A DNA stretch of 26,836 nucleotides from Deinococcales bacterium (GTDB lineage: Bacteria; Deinococcota; Deinococci; Deinococcales; JAAFIG01). Each line of letters opens with the position of its first letter. Position 1 is the first letter of the stretch. The notes beneath the pieces are model-generated. The model did no database searches and had not been told where the DNA came from. It was given only the letters and a program-made list of their open reading frames with translations. Shown one piece after another: positions 1-7,478 of this stretch. The translations under genes were made by a program, and so were the position numbers. The DNA lies in assembly GCA_013298595.1 (NCBI GenBank), contig JAAFIG010000049.1, positions 1 to 26,836 of the forward strand. Reading direction: 5' to 3'.

Positions 1-52
1 ATTACAACACCACGTCCAGCATCATCTGTTATTAACCTTTAGGAGGATTTTT

Positions 53-1291
53 ATGTCTGAACCAACTTCCATCGCTGCCGAACGCAAATACGACCTCTAT
101 AGCCAAACCACCAAAGACAATCCATATCCTGTCTTTGCACAAATGCGCCGTGAGAACCCTGTCTATTCGCAACTTGGGCTTGATGGTAAAACCAAAATTT
201 GGTTTGTGACTCGGTACGAAGATGTTCAGTACATTCTTCATCACGATGAGCTTTTTATGCGTGATGCCAACAACGTCCTGCCTGCCGAAAAAACCTATCA
301 ACCCAATCCCCTCGAGGCGCTGATGTTTAATCATATGCTGAACAAAGATGGTGAAGATCATCGGCGTTTACGCGCCCTCGTTAGTCAGGCGTTCACTCCG
401 TCTCGAGTGCGTGATATGCGTCCTCGAGTTCAAGCCATTGCCGATGAGTTAATTGCAGCAGTCCAGTCCAAAGGGCAGATGGATTTGATTGCCGATTATG
501 CTTTTCAACTGCCCACGATTGTGATTTCCGAGATGCTTGGCATTCCTACCCAAGACCGCGAGCATTTTAAGCGGTGGACTGAAGCTACAATCGCCCCAGC
601 TTTAACCCCAGAAGCCCAAGCCAAGGCAGGAGCGTTAATCCAAGAATTTGCCGCATACTTGGGTGAATTGTTCGCTACAAGGCGTGTCGCGCCACAAAAC
701 GATTTGATTTCGGCACTCCTCCAAGCCGAGGAAGCTGGTAATCAACTCACCGAGTCTGAACTGTATAGCACTGTTGTTTTGCTGATTATTGCAGGGCATG
801 AAACCACGGTCAATCTGATTGGCAATTCGATTCTGGCACTGATGCGTTTCCCCGAAGCTCTTTTCACTTTGCAACAACACCCTGAGCAAATGGCTGGCGC
901 ATTGGATGAATTCCTACGGTATGAAAGCCCTGTAGAACGCTCTTTCTCGAGATGGGCAAACAAGGACACCGAACTCGGCGGGCAGCAGATCAAACAAGGC
1001 GATTTGGTCATGGGAATTCTTGGTGCAGCCAATCACGACCCCGAAAAATTCCCTAATCCAGAGGTGCTTGACCTCTCGAGGGATGCCAAACGCCAATTGG
1101 CGTTTGGACATGGAATGCACTTTTGTCTGGGGATGCCATTGGCGCGGCTCGAGGGTGAAATTGCGCTGAACAGTTTGTTGCAAAACCTACCGAATTTGCG
1201 CCTTGGGATGCTTGAGGAAGTACTGACTTGGCGGACTATTCCGATGTTTCGTGGGGTGAAACAAATTCCTGTGGTGTGGGACAATCCGTGA
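53..1291 (+). CDS. Cytochrome P450, bacterial class I type
   Basis: A 412-residue soluble haem-thiolate monooxygenase that would insert one oxygen atom from O2 into an organic substrate using electrons from a separate ferredoxin. The I-helix oxygen-binding motif AGHETT is at residues 247-252. The K-helix ExxR lies within DEFLRYESPVERSF. The haem loop FGHGMHFCLG has the axial cysteine at Cys358. The length is typical of stand-alone bacterial P450s and there is no membrane anchor. The start is fixed by AGGAGG at 41-46, six bases before the ATG. The TGA stop overlaps a GTG that would begin a small downstream ORF. No ferredoxin or reductase gene is visible here, so the redox partner must lie elsewhere. 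The family call is firm; the substrate cannot be read from the sequence. Confidence 0.96.
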   Translation: MSEPTSIAAERKYDLYSQTTKDNPYPVFAQMRRENPVYSQLGLDGKTKIWFVTRYEDVQYILHHDELFMRDANNVLPAEKTYQPNPLEALMFNHMLNKDGEDHRRLRALVSQAFTPSRVRDMRPRVQAIADELIAAVQSKGQMDLIADYAFQLPTIVISEMLGIPTQDREHFKRWTEATIAPALTPEAQAKAGALIQEFAAYLGELFATRRVAPQNDLISALLQAEEAGNQLTESELYSTVVLLIIAGHETTVNLIGNSILALMRFPEALFTLQQHPEQMAGALDEFLRYESPVERSFSRWANKDTELGGQQIKQGDLVMGILGAANHDPEKFPNPEVLDLSRDAKRQLAFGHGMHFCLGMPLARLEGEIALNSLLQNLPNLRLGMLEEVLTWRTIPMFRGVKQIPVVWDNP

Positions 1292-1511
1292 ATCAAAGCA
1301 CGATCGCTAAAGCTTTTGTAAAGCAGGTGCGCTCATTTTGCAAGCCATGATCGCCTGTGCAAAACTCGATTTAACACCAGAGGAATCAAAAGCCCAAATG
1401 GTCAGCACTGGCGTGACTTGGTTGTACTCATTTTTTGAGAATCAAATCCAAAGATGGTCAGGGCAGCAGGCTCGAGTTTACAGGGTACACTTTGCTTTAT
1501 GCGTGTCTTGA
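1288..1511 (+). pseudogene. Small frameshifted ORF coupled to the P450
   Basis: A GTG at 1288-1290 overlaps the P450 stop as GTGA and opens a short frame (VNQSTIAKAF...) that soon stops. From 1311 another frame runs on as a protein-like stretch (GALILQAMIACAKLDLTPEE...) to a TGA at 1509-1511. Adding a single T to the T run at 1314-1317 would fuse them into one product of about 75 residues. No family is recognised. It could be a genuine decayed gene, a sequencing indel in a homopolymer, or chance. The overlap with the P450 stop and the Glu/Lys/Ala-rich helical look favour a real small gene coupled to the P450. Confidence 0.4.
1486..1491 (+). promoter_or_regulatory. -10 box of a leaderless promoter for the RmlD-like gene
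   Basis: TACACT lies seven bases before the ATG at 1499, matching the TANNNT-N6/7-start arrangement repeated at other genes in this window. No Shine-Dalgarno is present and no convincing -35 was found. Confidence 0.45.
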
Positions 1512-2243
1512 TAACTGGTATCAATGGTACCCTCGCACCCAAGGTGGCTGCAGAAGCTTTAGGACGTGGTTGGCAAGTGGTGCCGTGGGATCGTAGCGCC
1601 CATCGATTCGCGCAGTTTGAATTGGCTCGAGGATGTCGCCCCAGATGACGTGTTGCACTTGGCAATGGGCAGTGAAACTTGGGCGGCACAATTGGCTGAT
1701 TACGCCAAGCAGCACGATGTGCCTATGGTTTTCACCAGCACAGCAATGGTGTTTGACCACTCCCCGAATGGTCCACATCAAATAAATCACCTGCGTACTG
1801 CCAAAGATGATTACGGAAGTTACAAAATTCGTTGCGAGGATGCGGTATTGGCAGCTAACCCAAATGCGTGTGTGGCTCGTATTGGGTATCAAATGGATTT
1901 GGATATGCTTGGCAATAATATGTTGGCGCATCTCGAGCAGCAAGCAAAAAATGGTGGTATCGAAGCCAGCCGCACATGGATACCAGCGTGTTCGTTCATG
2001 TCCGATACTGCTTTGGCTTTGTGTGATTTGCTCGAGCAACGCCAGTTGGGTGTTTTTCATCTCGATAGTAATCAGCAAACCGCCTATGGTTACGACAAAA
2101 TTGTCGTCGCTCTGAAAACACACCTGAATCGTGATTGGGCTGTGCGAGTCACCGAAACGTATTCCCATGACCAACGTCTTGTGGGTTCAAATTTGCTTCC
2201 AAAGTTACATCATATGTTGCCCGAATTGCTGCAAATGCCTTGA
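1499..2243 (+). pseudogene. RmlD-like sugar-nucleotide reductase (SDR), frameshifted
   Basis: The first part starts at ATG 1499 with a classic Rossmann dinucleotide-binding strand and loop (MRVLITGINGTLAPK). The rest, in the frame displaced by one base, continues as an extended SDR: TSTAMVF, then YGSYK carrying the Tyr-x3-Lys catalytic pair, then a C-terminal substrate domain ending at TGA 2241-2243. The order matches dTDP-4-dehydrorhamnose reductase (RmlD)-like proteins. The frames join if one C is removed from the CCC at 1599-1601, reading ...WDRSAIDSRSLNWLED. The total would be about 247 residues, slightly short of the usual 280-300. The lesion is either a real inactivating mutation or a homopolymer sequencing error. 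An intact leaderless promoter precedes it, which argues the gene was recently functional. Confidence 0.75.
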
Positions 2244-2312
2244 CTTGCTTGAAAATTAAAAGTCCAGATATACTGTGCTAAACGCGTCAAAACTCGAGGG
2301 TATTTTTTCATT

Positions 2313-2318
2313 TATAAT
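2313..2318 (+). promoter_or_regulatory. -10 box, leaderless promoter of the NTF2-like gene
   Basis: A perfect TATAAT ends six bases before the GTG at 2325, so transcription should start at or next to the initiation codon. No Shine-Dalgarno is present. This supports GTG 2325 as the true start. Confidence 0.65.
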
Positions 2319-2324
2319 AGCTGT

Positions 2325-2720
2325 GTGACCAATCAGTTTTCCAGTAACATCATTCACGCAGCAATTGAAGCAACTTGTTTTGATTATCTTGATGGGCAAC
2401 TTGAAGGCGACCCTGCTCGAGTTGCCTGTGCTTTGCATCCTGATCTGGCAAAACGCCGTGTGCGTGGCGAGACACCAGATGAAAAACTTGGATTGCAGCG
2501 AATGACCAAAGATGAACTTATTTCTCTGACACGCCAAGGTGCGTTGAAAACCCCGCGTGACCAATGGAATCGTTCATGCCAGATTCTTGATGTTCACGGG
2601 AATATTGCCTCGGCTCGGGTAGAAACACCGTGGTTTGTTGATTATTTTCACCTTGGGCTATTTGAAAACCGATGGGTGATTATCAATGCGCTTTGGTACT
2701 CAAAACCAAAACAAGACTAA
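2325..2720 (+). CDS. NTF2-like / lumazine-binding-type protein
   Basis: A 131-residue cytoplasmic protein with the cone-shaped NTF2-like layout. An N-terminal helix pair (HAAIEATCFDYLDGQLEGD) precedes an Arg-rich loop (HPDLAKRRVRG), a central segment, and C-terminal strands (SARVETPWFVDYFHLGLF, WVIINALWY). It matches the Pfam 'putative lumazine-binding' family, whose members bind small ligands or act as accessory domains; the biochemical role is generally unknown. The GTG start is chosen because TATAAT lies six bases upstream. It is transcribed alone. The family call is good; function is not assigned. Confidence 0.8.
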   Translation: MTNQFSSNIIHAAIEATCFDYLDGQLEGDPARVACALHPDLAKRRVRGETPDEKLGLQRMTKDELISLTRQGALKTPRDQWNRSCQILDVHGNIASARVETPWFVDYFHLGLFENRWVIINALWYSKPKQD

Positions 2721-2852
2721 GTTGTTTAGCATACTATTCAATTCTGCATTCTCTGAGCGGTGTTTAAAGTTCGGTTTTGAAACTACAGCCGCGAAACTAT
2801 CAATTCCGATTGGCTCCTTATAATTTCTCAAGCGGATTACCTAGAAATTTGT

Positions 2853-2858
2853 CATACT
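2853..2858 (+). promoter_or_regulatory. -10 box, leaderless promoter of the CPT-like gene
   Basis: CATACT ends six bases before ATG 2865, the same geometry as neighbouring promoters. An additional perfect TATAAT at 2819-2824 could give a second transcript with a short leader. Confidence 0.5.
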
Positions 2859-2864
2859 CGAGTC

Positions 2865-3428
2865 ATGGGAAAAATTATTTTGCTCAATGGTGCATCCAGC
2901 GCGGGAAAATCTACGCTAGTACAGGCTTTACAAGATCAGCTCGAGATTCCATTTTTACAATTTTCATTGGATTTTTTTATGTTTAATTCTCAGGTTTTAC
3001 CTAAACGCCGAGACTCGAGAGGTGCATTTGCATGGATAGAAATTCGATCCAAGTTATTTGCTGGGTATTACCAATGCCTTGCGGCACTTTCTAAAGCAGG
3101 CAATAATTTAGTGATTGATTATATTGTCGAAAACAAAGACCAACTCGAGCAATTGGTTGCAGCCCTCGAACCGTTCGATGTTTTTTATGTTGGTGTGCAT
3201 TGTCCACTGCCAGAACTCGAACGCCGAGAAATTCAACGAGCCGATCGGCGAATTGGTGATGCAAAACGAGACTTTGAAACTGTACATACTTTTAGTGGTT
3301 ACGATTTTGAGGTTGACTCGAGTTTGCCGGCAGATTTGAACGCGGCTATCATTATTGAAGCATGGAAAATTAGAAAATCAACCAATGTTTTTAAAGTATT
3401 GGCGGGAAGTGTGTCTATCACGAACTAA
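2865..3428 (+). CDS. Chloramphenicol phosphotransferase-like P-loop kinase
   Basis: A 187-residue P-loop protein. The Walker A motif GASSAGKST is at residues 9-17. The sequence IIxLNGASSAGKSTLxxALQ and the later YDFEVDSS (after a conserved His-Thr) are characteristic of the CPT family (Pfam CPT). Its founding member phosphorylates the 3'-OH of chloramphenicol in a producer organism. In bacteria that make no chloramphenicol, homologues are generic small-molecule kinases of unknown substrate, so a resistance role should not be assumed. It is monocistronic, behind a TANNNT-like box six bases before the ATG, and ends in TAA at 3426-3428. No signal peptide is seen, so it is cytoplasmic. Confidence 0.85.
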   Translation: MGKIILLNGASSAGKSTLVQALQDQLEIPFLQFSLDFFMFNSQVLPKRRDSRGAFAWIEIRSKLFAGYYQCLAALSKAGNNLVIDYIVENKDQLEQLVAALEPFDVFYVGVHCPLPELERREIQRADRRIGDAKRDFETVHTFSGYDFEVDSSLPADLNAAIIIEAWKIRKSTNVFKVLAGSVSITN

Positions 3429-3515
3429 TTTTACAATTTGCGCTGTGAGCCTCGAGGAGCTGCCTTCAAAACAAATCAAGGGTTTCTACACCCCAGAATT
3501 AGACGATGTTCGGTG

Positions 3516-3521
3516 TATACT
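3516..3521 (+). promoter_or_regulatory. -10 box, leaderless promoter of the histidine-phosphatase gene
   Basis: TATACT ends six bases before ATG 3528. It decides the start over an upstream in-frame GTG at 3438, because only the ATG product has a lipoprotein signal peptide. Confidence 0.6.
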
Positions 3522-3527
3522 TGCTTG

Positions 3528-4112
3528 ATGAAGATAAATCTCCGACCATTTTTTAGTATCACACTATTTTTGTTGTTGATTGGTTGTGGATTTATAACTC
3601 CACCTATTGTTTCAAAACCAGGCACAACAACAACTATTATTATGGTACGGCATGCTGAACGAGACCCAGGCGGCGATCCACCACTCAATGCAGAAGGGCA
3701 GGCTCGAGCACAAGCTTTAGCTGCAACGCTCCAGCAGAATGGTGTGACTGCTATTTATGCCACTGATTATCTTCGCAATCGGCAAACTGCTCAGCCTTTA
3801 GCCGAAAAACTAGGGTTAACTGTTTCTTTGGTTGGCATTGCAGAACTCCTTGATACCAAAGCATTATCGGCAAAATTAGTGACTGAATTTCTTGAGAAAC
3901 ACGCTGGTGGTGTGGTTTTATGGATTGGTAATGTCGGTGCGCCTTCGATTGGACAAAATGGCACACTTGCCGATATGTACACATTACTTGGTGGTACGGG
4001 TAACCCACCAAACCGCTATGCCGATATGACCATAGTCATTGTGCCTGAAGCGAGTAAAGGAAAACCAAATATTATCCGAACCACGTATGGCGCACCCAGT
4101 AGCTTAGACTGA
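3528..4112 (+). CDS. Histidine-phosphatase-superfamily lipoprotein lacking the second catalytic His
   Basis: A 194-residue exported lipoprotein. A positively charged, hydrophobic signal peptide ends in LLIGC with lipidated Cys20. The phosphoglycerate-mutase/histidine-phosphatase fold follows, with VRHAERD (Arg41-His42, the phospho-accepting His) and YLRNRQTA (Arg83). Where active enzymes have a Gly-His before a Ser/Asn-rich loop, this protein has VVLWIGNVGAP, with Asn135 in place of the second His. That His normally takes part in the phosphate pocket, so activity may be lost or changed. The TGA stop abuts the stop of the convergent integrase gene (TGATCA), with no terminator between. The superfamily call is firm; catalytic status is doubtful. 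Confidence 0.85.
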   Translation: MKINLRPFFSITLFLLLIGCGFITPPIVSKPGTTTTIIMVRHAERDPGGDPPLNAEGQARAQALAATLQQNGVTAIYATDYLRNRQTAQPLAEKLGLTVSLVGIAELLDTKALSAKLVTEFLEKHAGGVVLWIGNVGAPSIGQNGTLADMYTLLGGTGNPPNRYADMTIVIVPEASKGKPNIIRTTYGAPSSLD

Positions 4113-5165
4113 TCACTCGAGGTCATCACGCATTTTTTCCATTTTCTTGAGGGCTTCGCGGCGAGTTTCCATATCCATCTTGGCATAAATCGCGGAGGTG
4201 TTGACACTGGCATGACCAAGCAAATCCGCCACCACGTGCAAATCCTTGGTGGCTCGGTACAAATGCGTTCCAGCGGTGCGGCGCAGCGTGTGCAATCCCC
4301 ACATTTCCGCTGGTAATCCAGCTGCCACATAGTACCCTTTGGCAATAAACCTTGCGCCATGCGTGGTTAAACGCCGTCCATGGGAATCATTCCTCGAGAT
4401 ACTAATTAGTAAGGCTTTTTCATTCTCAGGAATTTCGCCCATAATCTCGAGACCTTTTCGTACCTCGAGCCAACGCTTTAATAAAAGAATTAATTCGTTG
4501 GCAATGGGTATGATGCGTTTTTTACCACCTTTACCGCTCTGCACTGTAATACGTTTTAAGCTTAGTTCTACGTCATTTACATCTAAACTAATAATTTCTT
4601 TGGCTCGTAACCCCCCAGAGCCACCCAATGCAATCAACAAACCATCTCGAGTACGACGTGGATCATCTACATCAAAGCGCTCGAGTGGAGCATTAACAAT
4701 TTCACGGTACAAAGCAGGGGAGAGCGCACTCTTTTTTAAATGAGCGGGTGTTGGATCCCTCGGGGCTTTGACTTCAGCCGCAGGGTTTTCAGTCGCTGCT
4801 TTTGCCCAAATTAAAGCGCGGTATAAGCAGCGAACACCATTTAAGTAAGTGATAATACTGCCTGGTTTGATCCCTTCAGATTGCAAAGTGACTAACCACA
4901 TTTCGATATCATCGGTATCTAACCGTGTCACCTCGAGTCGATGAGAATCCCGTCCGCAAAACTCGAGAAAACGCCTGACGGACGCAGCATAGAGGAGACG
5001 TGTATCGTTGGAGGTCAGGGATTTTCTGGTACTTTTTAACGTTAAGTAATGATTGAGTAACTCGAGTAGAGTTTCGAGGTCTTGGTCGTGAGCTGCACGT
5101 ACAGCTTCGCGTTTACGATTTTCTGGAGCTTGGAATTTACTGGATAAAACAAGCTCGAGGCTCAT
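4113..5165 (-). CDS. Tyrosine recombinase (XerC/XerD/phage integrase type)
   Basis: A 350-residue site-specific recombinase. The N-terminal SAM-like core-binding domain spans about residues 30-130 (LLNHYLTL ... LNGVRCLYRALIWA). The catalytic domain has Arg187 (GGLRAKEI), the beta-hairpin Lys (SGKGGKKRIIPI, about 212-216), His292-x2-Arg295 (LHTLRRTAGTHLY), His318 (LLGHAS) and the nucleophile Tyr327 (SAIYAKM). All expected catalytic residues are present. The ATG overlaps the stop of the upstream DUF6155-like gene as ATGA, so the two are translationally coupled. No excisionase, phage structural gene, tRNA or obvious attachment repeat flanks it, so a Xer-type or small-element role is as likely as prophage integration. 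The length is slightly above the usual 300 for XerC/D because of an N-terminal extension. Confidence 0.93.
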   Translation of the reverse strand: MSLELVLSSKFQAPENRKREAVRAAHDQDLETLLELLNHYLTLKSTRKSLTSNDTRLLYAASVRRFLEFCGRDSHRLEVTRLDTDDIEMWLVTLQSEGIKPGSIITYLNGVRCLYRALIWAKAATENPAAEVKAPRDPTPAHLKKSALSPALYREIVNAPLERFDVDDPRRTRDGLLIALGGSGGLRAKEIISLDVNDVELSLKRITVQSGKGGKKRIIPIANELILLLKRWLEVRKGLEIMGEIPENEKALLISISRNDSHGRRLTTHGARFIAKGYYVAAGLPAEMWGLHTLRRTAGTHLYRATKDLHVVADLLGHASVNTSAIYAKMDMETRREALKKMEKMRDDLE

Positions 5166-5563
5166 ACCGTTATTTCCATGTCTTCTTTGAATAAGTCAAA
5201 TAAATCACTGAGCTGGTCATGAAATCCCCAACCCATATTTTGAGGTGCAACGTATACCCATTTCGACAAAGTGCAACTGAATTGCCACTGCTTCTTGACT
5301 TTGACATAGTGATACATTGCTTTACGAGCAGCGCCTGTTTTACAACTTGGAAATCCTCTGGGTGGATAAAAGGCTTTTTCGATTTCTCGTATGACTGGTG
5401 CTTCTAATGCCTCGAGACTGGCTTGTTTATCAACGACACTCGTGAGCATTGCTTTATTTTGAGTGGATAAATCATAGAGTTGTTTAATAAGTTCGAGTAG
5501 GTCTGTGGAGTCAAAGTTTTGAAGTTCTTTTTTAATAGCTATCCAAGTTGGTTTTGTTGGCAT
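5162..5563 (-). CDS. DUF6155-like protein, first gene of the integrase operon
   Basis: A 133-residue protein. Its N-terminal third (KPTWIAIKKELQNFDSTDLLELIKQLYDLSTQNKAML) reads like the N-terminal region shared by DUF6155-type proteins, with a helix ending in LIKxLYxLSxxNKAxL. The C-terminal part, which is Trp/Phe rich, is not recognised. No signal peptide or membrane segment is seen. Its TGA overlaps the ATG of the tyrosine recombinase (ATGA), so it may be a partner or regulator of it; this is inference from arrangement only. A TAATAT box at 5571-5576, seven bases before the ATG, and the absence of a Shine-Dalgarno suggest leaderless expression. Confidence 0.65.
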   Translation of the reverse strand: MPTKPTWIAIKKELQNFDSTDLLELIKQLYDLSTQNKAMLTSVVDKQASLEALEAPVIREIEKAFYPPRGFPSCKTGAARKAMYHYVKVKKQWQFSCTLSKWVYVAPQNMGWGFHDQLSDLFDLFKEDMEITV

Positions 5564-5570
5564 GATTTTT

Positions 5571-5576
5571 ATATTA
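5571..5576 (-). promoter_or_regulatory. -10 box of probable leaderless promoter for the integrase operon
   Basis: Read on the minus strand, TAATAT ends seven bases before ATG 5563 in an AT-rich stretch. It fits TANNNT. Other AT-rich hexamers nearby (GATAAT) are alternatives. Confidence 0.45.
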
Positions 5577-5639
5577 TCATATTTTACATTCGTTTAGTAA
5601 AAGAAACGTAAGTAAAAACTGTGACTAAAAAGGATCTTG

Positions 5640-5660
5640 CGAAAAACTATTAGTTTTTCG
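5640..5660. terminator. Perfect hairpin after the GlcG-like gene
   Basis: CGAAAAACT (5640-5648) and AGTTTTTCG (5652-5660) form a 9-bp perfect stem with a 3-base loop, 23 bases beyond the stop of the minus-strand GlcG-like gene. No strong T run follows, so its strength as an intrinsic terminator is uncertain. Confidence 0.5.
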
Positions 5661-5682
5661 ACCTAAAACTATTTTGAACAAC

Positions 5683-6120
5683 CTAGTCATTATTGCTAGT
5701 ATTTGGCTGTGTAGGATTTAAACCAAGTGCTTTGATACCGGCAATAGCACATAATTCATCGTTTTCACCAGCATCACCTGAAATTCCAACTGCTCCAATC
5801 AAATTCTGTCCATCAAAAATAAGTACCCCGCCTGGCGACGGAATGATTCGCCCTTGGCTCGACGCTGTTAAGGCGGTAATAAAAGTTGGGTATTTTTCGG
5901 CACGCTCATCGATTTCCCTACTATCAAATCCCATGCCTAGCGCTCCCCATGCTTTACCAAAAGCTATTTCAAATCGCAAATAACTTGACCTATCCTCGCG
6001 TTTGAAAGCCACCAAATGACCGCCTGAATCCAATACTGCTACTGATAATGGAGCTAGATTTTGTTTTCGCCCTTCGGTAATAGCTGCATCTATGATTATA
6101 TTAGCTTGACTTAATTGCAT
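5683..6120 (-). CDS. GlcG/HbpS family protein
   Basis: A 145-residue protein with the full GlcG/HbpS signature. It has the opening helix (QANIIIDAAITEGRKQNLAPLSVAVLD), the strand GGHLVAFKRED, the segment AFGKAWGALGMG and the glycine-rich end PSPGGVLIFDGQNLIGAVGISG. Members include the haem-binding HbpS of actinomycetes and GlcG, encoded with glycolate-oxidase genes; many are of unknown function. No signal peptide is seen, so it is probably cytoplasmic. GAGGT at about 6124-6128 (minus strand) is a Shine-Dalgarno close to the ATG, and a sigma-70-type promoter lies upstream. It is unusual here in having no CTCGAG palindrome. The family call is firm; the ligand is unknown. Confidence 0.88.
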   Translation of the reverse strand: MQLSQANIIIDAAITEGRKQNLAPLSVAVLDSGGHLVAFKREDRSSYLRFEIAFGKAWGALGMGFDSREIDERAEKYPTFITALTASSQGRIIPSPGGVLIFDGQNLIGAVGISGDAGENDELCAIAGIKALGLNPTQPNTSNND

Positions 6121-6155
6121 AGTTACCTCGTGTGAATTTGGCTGATATATCTCCG

Positions 6156-6183
6156 ATTATAGCCATAAAGATTTGCTCAACAA
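6156..6183 (-). promoter_or_regulatory. Sigma-70-type promoter of the GlcG-like gene
   Basis: On the minus strand TTGTTG (6178-6183), a 16-base spacer and a perfect TATAAT (6156-6161) precede a leader of about 30 bases with a GAGGT Shine-Dalgarno. Unlike several neighbours, this gene has a normal leader. Confidence 0.6.
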
Positions 6184-6313
6184 AAGCGGTTGGGTATGCT
6201 AATTCAAATCACACGATAAATTTTGCATTTTTAAATTATAAGGTGAAAACAGCAAACACATTCAGATCATTTGACTTTGCTTGAGAAACGGCTCGAAAAC
6301 TACTTTTCGGCTT

Positions 6314-6319
6314 TATAAT
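6314..6319 (+). promoter_or_regulatory. -10 box, leaderless promoter of the NamZ-like gene
   Basis: A perfect TATAAT ends seven bases before ATG 6327. There is no Shine-Dalgarno, which supports that ATG as the start. Confidence 0.6.
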
Positions 6320-6326
6320 CAATCGC

Positions 6327-7409
6327 ATGACTGGACTCGAGCGACTCATTGCCAACCCCAAACCACTCGGACGTGCTGCACTTTATACCAACCACACAGG
6401 TGTCACTCGAGATTTCGTATCTGCGGCAGTGGCATTAACTCGAGCTGGTGTAAAACTCGAGAGGTTATTTGCCCCTGAACATGGCATTGATGGCAGTGGC
6501 AAAGAAGGCGAAGCGCCTGAAGTTGCTAAAGACCCCGCCAGTGGCTTACCCGTCGTAACACTTTACGATAGGACAGCATCAGAGGTTGTGGTTGCGCTCG
6601 AAGGTTTAGATTGTGTGTTGTTTGATATTCAAAGTGTTGGTGCTCGGTTTTACACGTATCTTGCCAGTTTGCAGCGTTTGCTCGAGGCGTGCAAAACTGC
6701 TCAAGTCAAATTAATTGTTTTAGATCGTCCTAATCCAAATGGTCATCGGCTCGAGGGCGCTTTGTTGCGTCCAGAATTCGCTTCATTTGTTGGTGTGGTA
6801 GGTGTGCCACTGCGTTTTGCTTTGACCTATGGCGAGATGGCTCGAGTTTTTGCTCAAGGGTGGAATGGTTTAGAGGTGATTGAATGTGAGATTGCACAAA
6901 CGCTGCCTTGGGTTGCACCCAGTCCAAACATACCAAATCTCGAGACAGTGGCTTTGTACCCCGCCATGTGCCTTGTTGAAGGGCTAAATTGGTCCGAGGG
7001 ACGTGGTACAGCTCTCCCCTTTCAAGTTTTTGGATTTCCTGATTTAGATGCTCATGGGCTGGTCTCGAGGTTGAACTCCTTAGCCTTGCCTAATGTGCAT
7101 TTTCGAGCGATGTATTTCACACCAACGTATCAAAAAAATCTTGGTCAACTCTGTGCAGGCGCACAAATTCATGTGCTTAAACCACTCGAGGATGTACTGC
7201 CAATTGGGTTAAGTATTCTTGCAGTGGCTCGAGAGTTTGGGGCAACAATGAAAATAGCTTGGTTACAGAAATTGCTTGGGGTTGAACTCGAGGAAGCTGA
7301 TTTTACTGTTGAAAATGTGAGGAATCTTGCCCATGTCTGGAAGCTAGAAGCGATGGCTTGGTTCGAGCAAAATAACACAGCTATTTTGTATCCTCGAGAT
7401 TTTTTATAG
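6327..7409 (+). CDS. NamZ-like exo-beta-N-acetylmuramidase (DUF1343)
   Basis: A 360-residue DUF1343 protein. Family motifs appear in order: LFAPEHGI (47-54), FDIQSVGARFYTY (99-111), LDRPNP (132-137), SPNIP (199-203) and EGLNWSEGRGT (218-228). The characterised member NamZ of Bacillus releases terminal N-acetylmuramic acid from peptidoglycan fragments, feeding cell-wall recycling. The usual Asp of DIQDVG is Ser here (DIQSVG). There is no signal peptide, so this version should act in the cytoplasm on imported muropeptides. The next gene, 69 bases on, encodes a peptide-type solute-binding protein, which fits capture and degradation of wall fragments. The gene carries 13 CTCGAG copies in about 1.1 kb. 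Confidence 0.9.
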   Translation: MTGLERLIANPKPLGRAALYTNHTGVTRDFVSAAVALTRAGVKLERLFAPEHGIDGSGKEGEAPEVAKDPASGLPVVTLYDRTASEVVVALEGLDCVLFDIQSVGARFYTYLASLQRLLEACKTAQVKLIVLDRPNPNGHRLEGALLRPEFASFVGVVGVPLRFALTYGEMARVFAQGWNGLEVIECEIAQTLPWVAPSPNIPNLETVALYPAMCLVEGLNWSEGRGTALPFQVFGFPDLDAHGLVSRLNSLALPNVHFRAMYFTPTYQKNLGQLCAGAQIHVLKPLEDVLPIGLSILAVAREFGATMKIAWLQKLLGVELEEADFTVENVRNLAHVWKLEAMAWFEQNNTAILYPRDFL

Positions 7410-7478
7410 GGCTTGTCTTGAATTTTTGGTTTGAACACGTCAGAATGCTCGAGTCAGACAATTCAATGGAGGTATTTG

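Noticed and set aside
1521-2174. Long minus-strand ORF (217 codons) opposite the RmlD-like gene
   Set aside because: It is the antisense shadow of a recognisable SDR and has no family-like motifs or start signals.
2865-3428. Chloramphenicol resistance determinant
   Set aside because: The P-loop and CPT signature are present, but family members outside producers act on unknown substrates; resistance cannot be claimed.
4339-4743. Plus-strand ORF across the integrase gene
   Set aside because: It is antisense to a recombinase with all catalytic residues; the product is low-complexity and unlike any protein.
4113-5563. Prophage or integrative island around the tyrosine recombinase
   Set aside because: No excisionase, capsid, portal or replication genes, tRNA, or direct-repeat ends were found, and flanking genes are ordinary.
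7431-7478. Upstream in-frame start for the solute-binding protein
   Set aside because: ATG 7479 has a GGAGG at the correct spacing and begins a proper signal peptide; the upstream extension destroys it.
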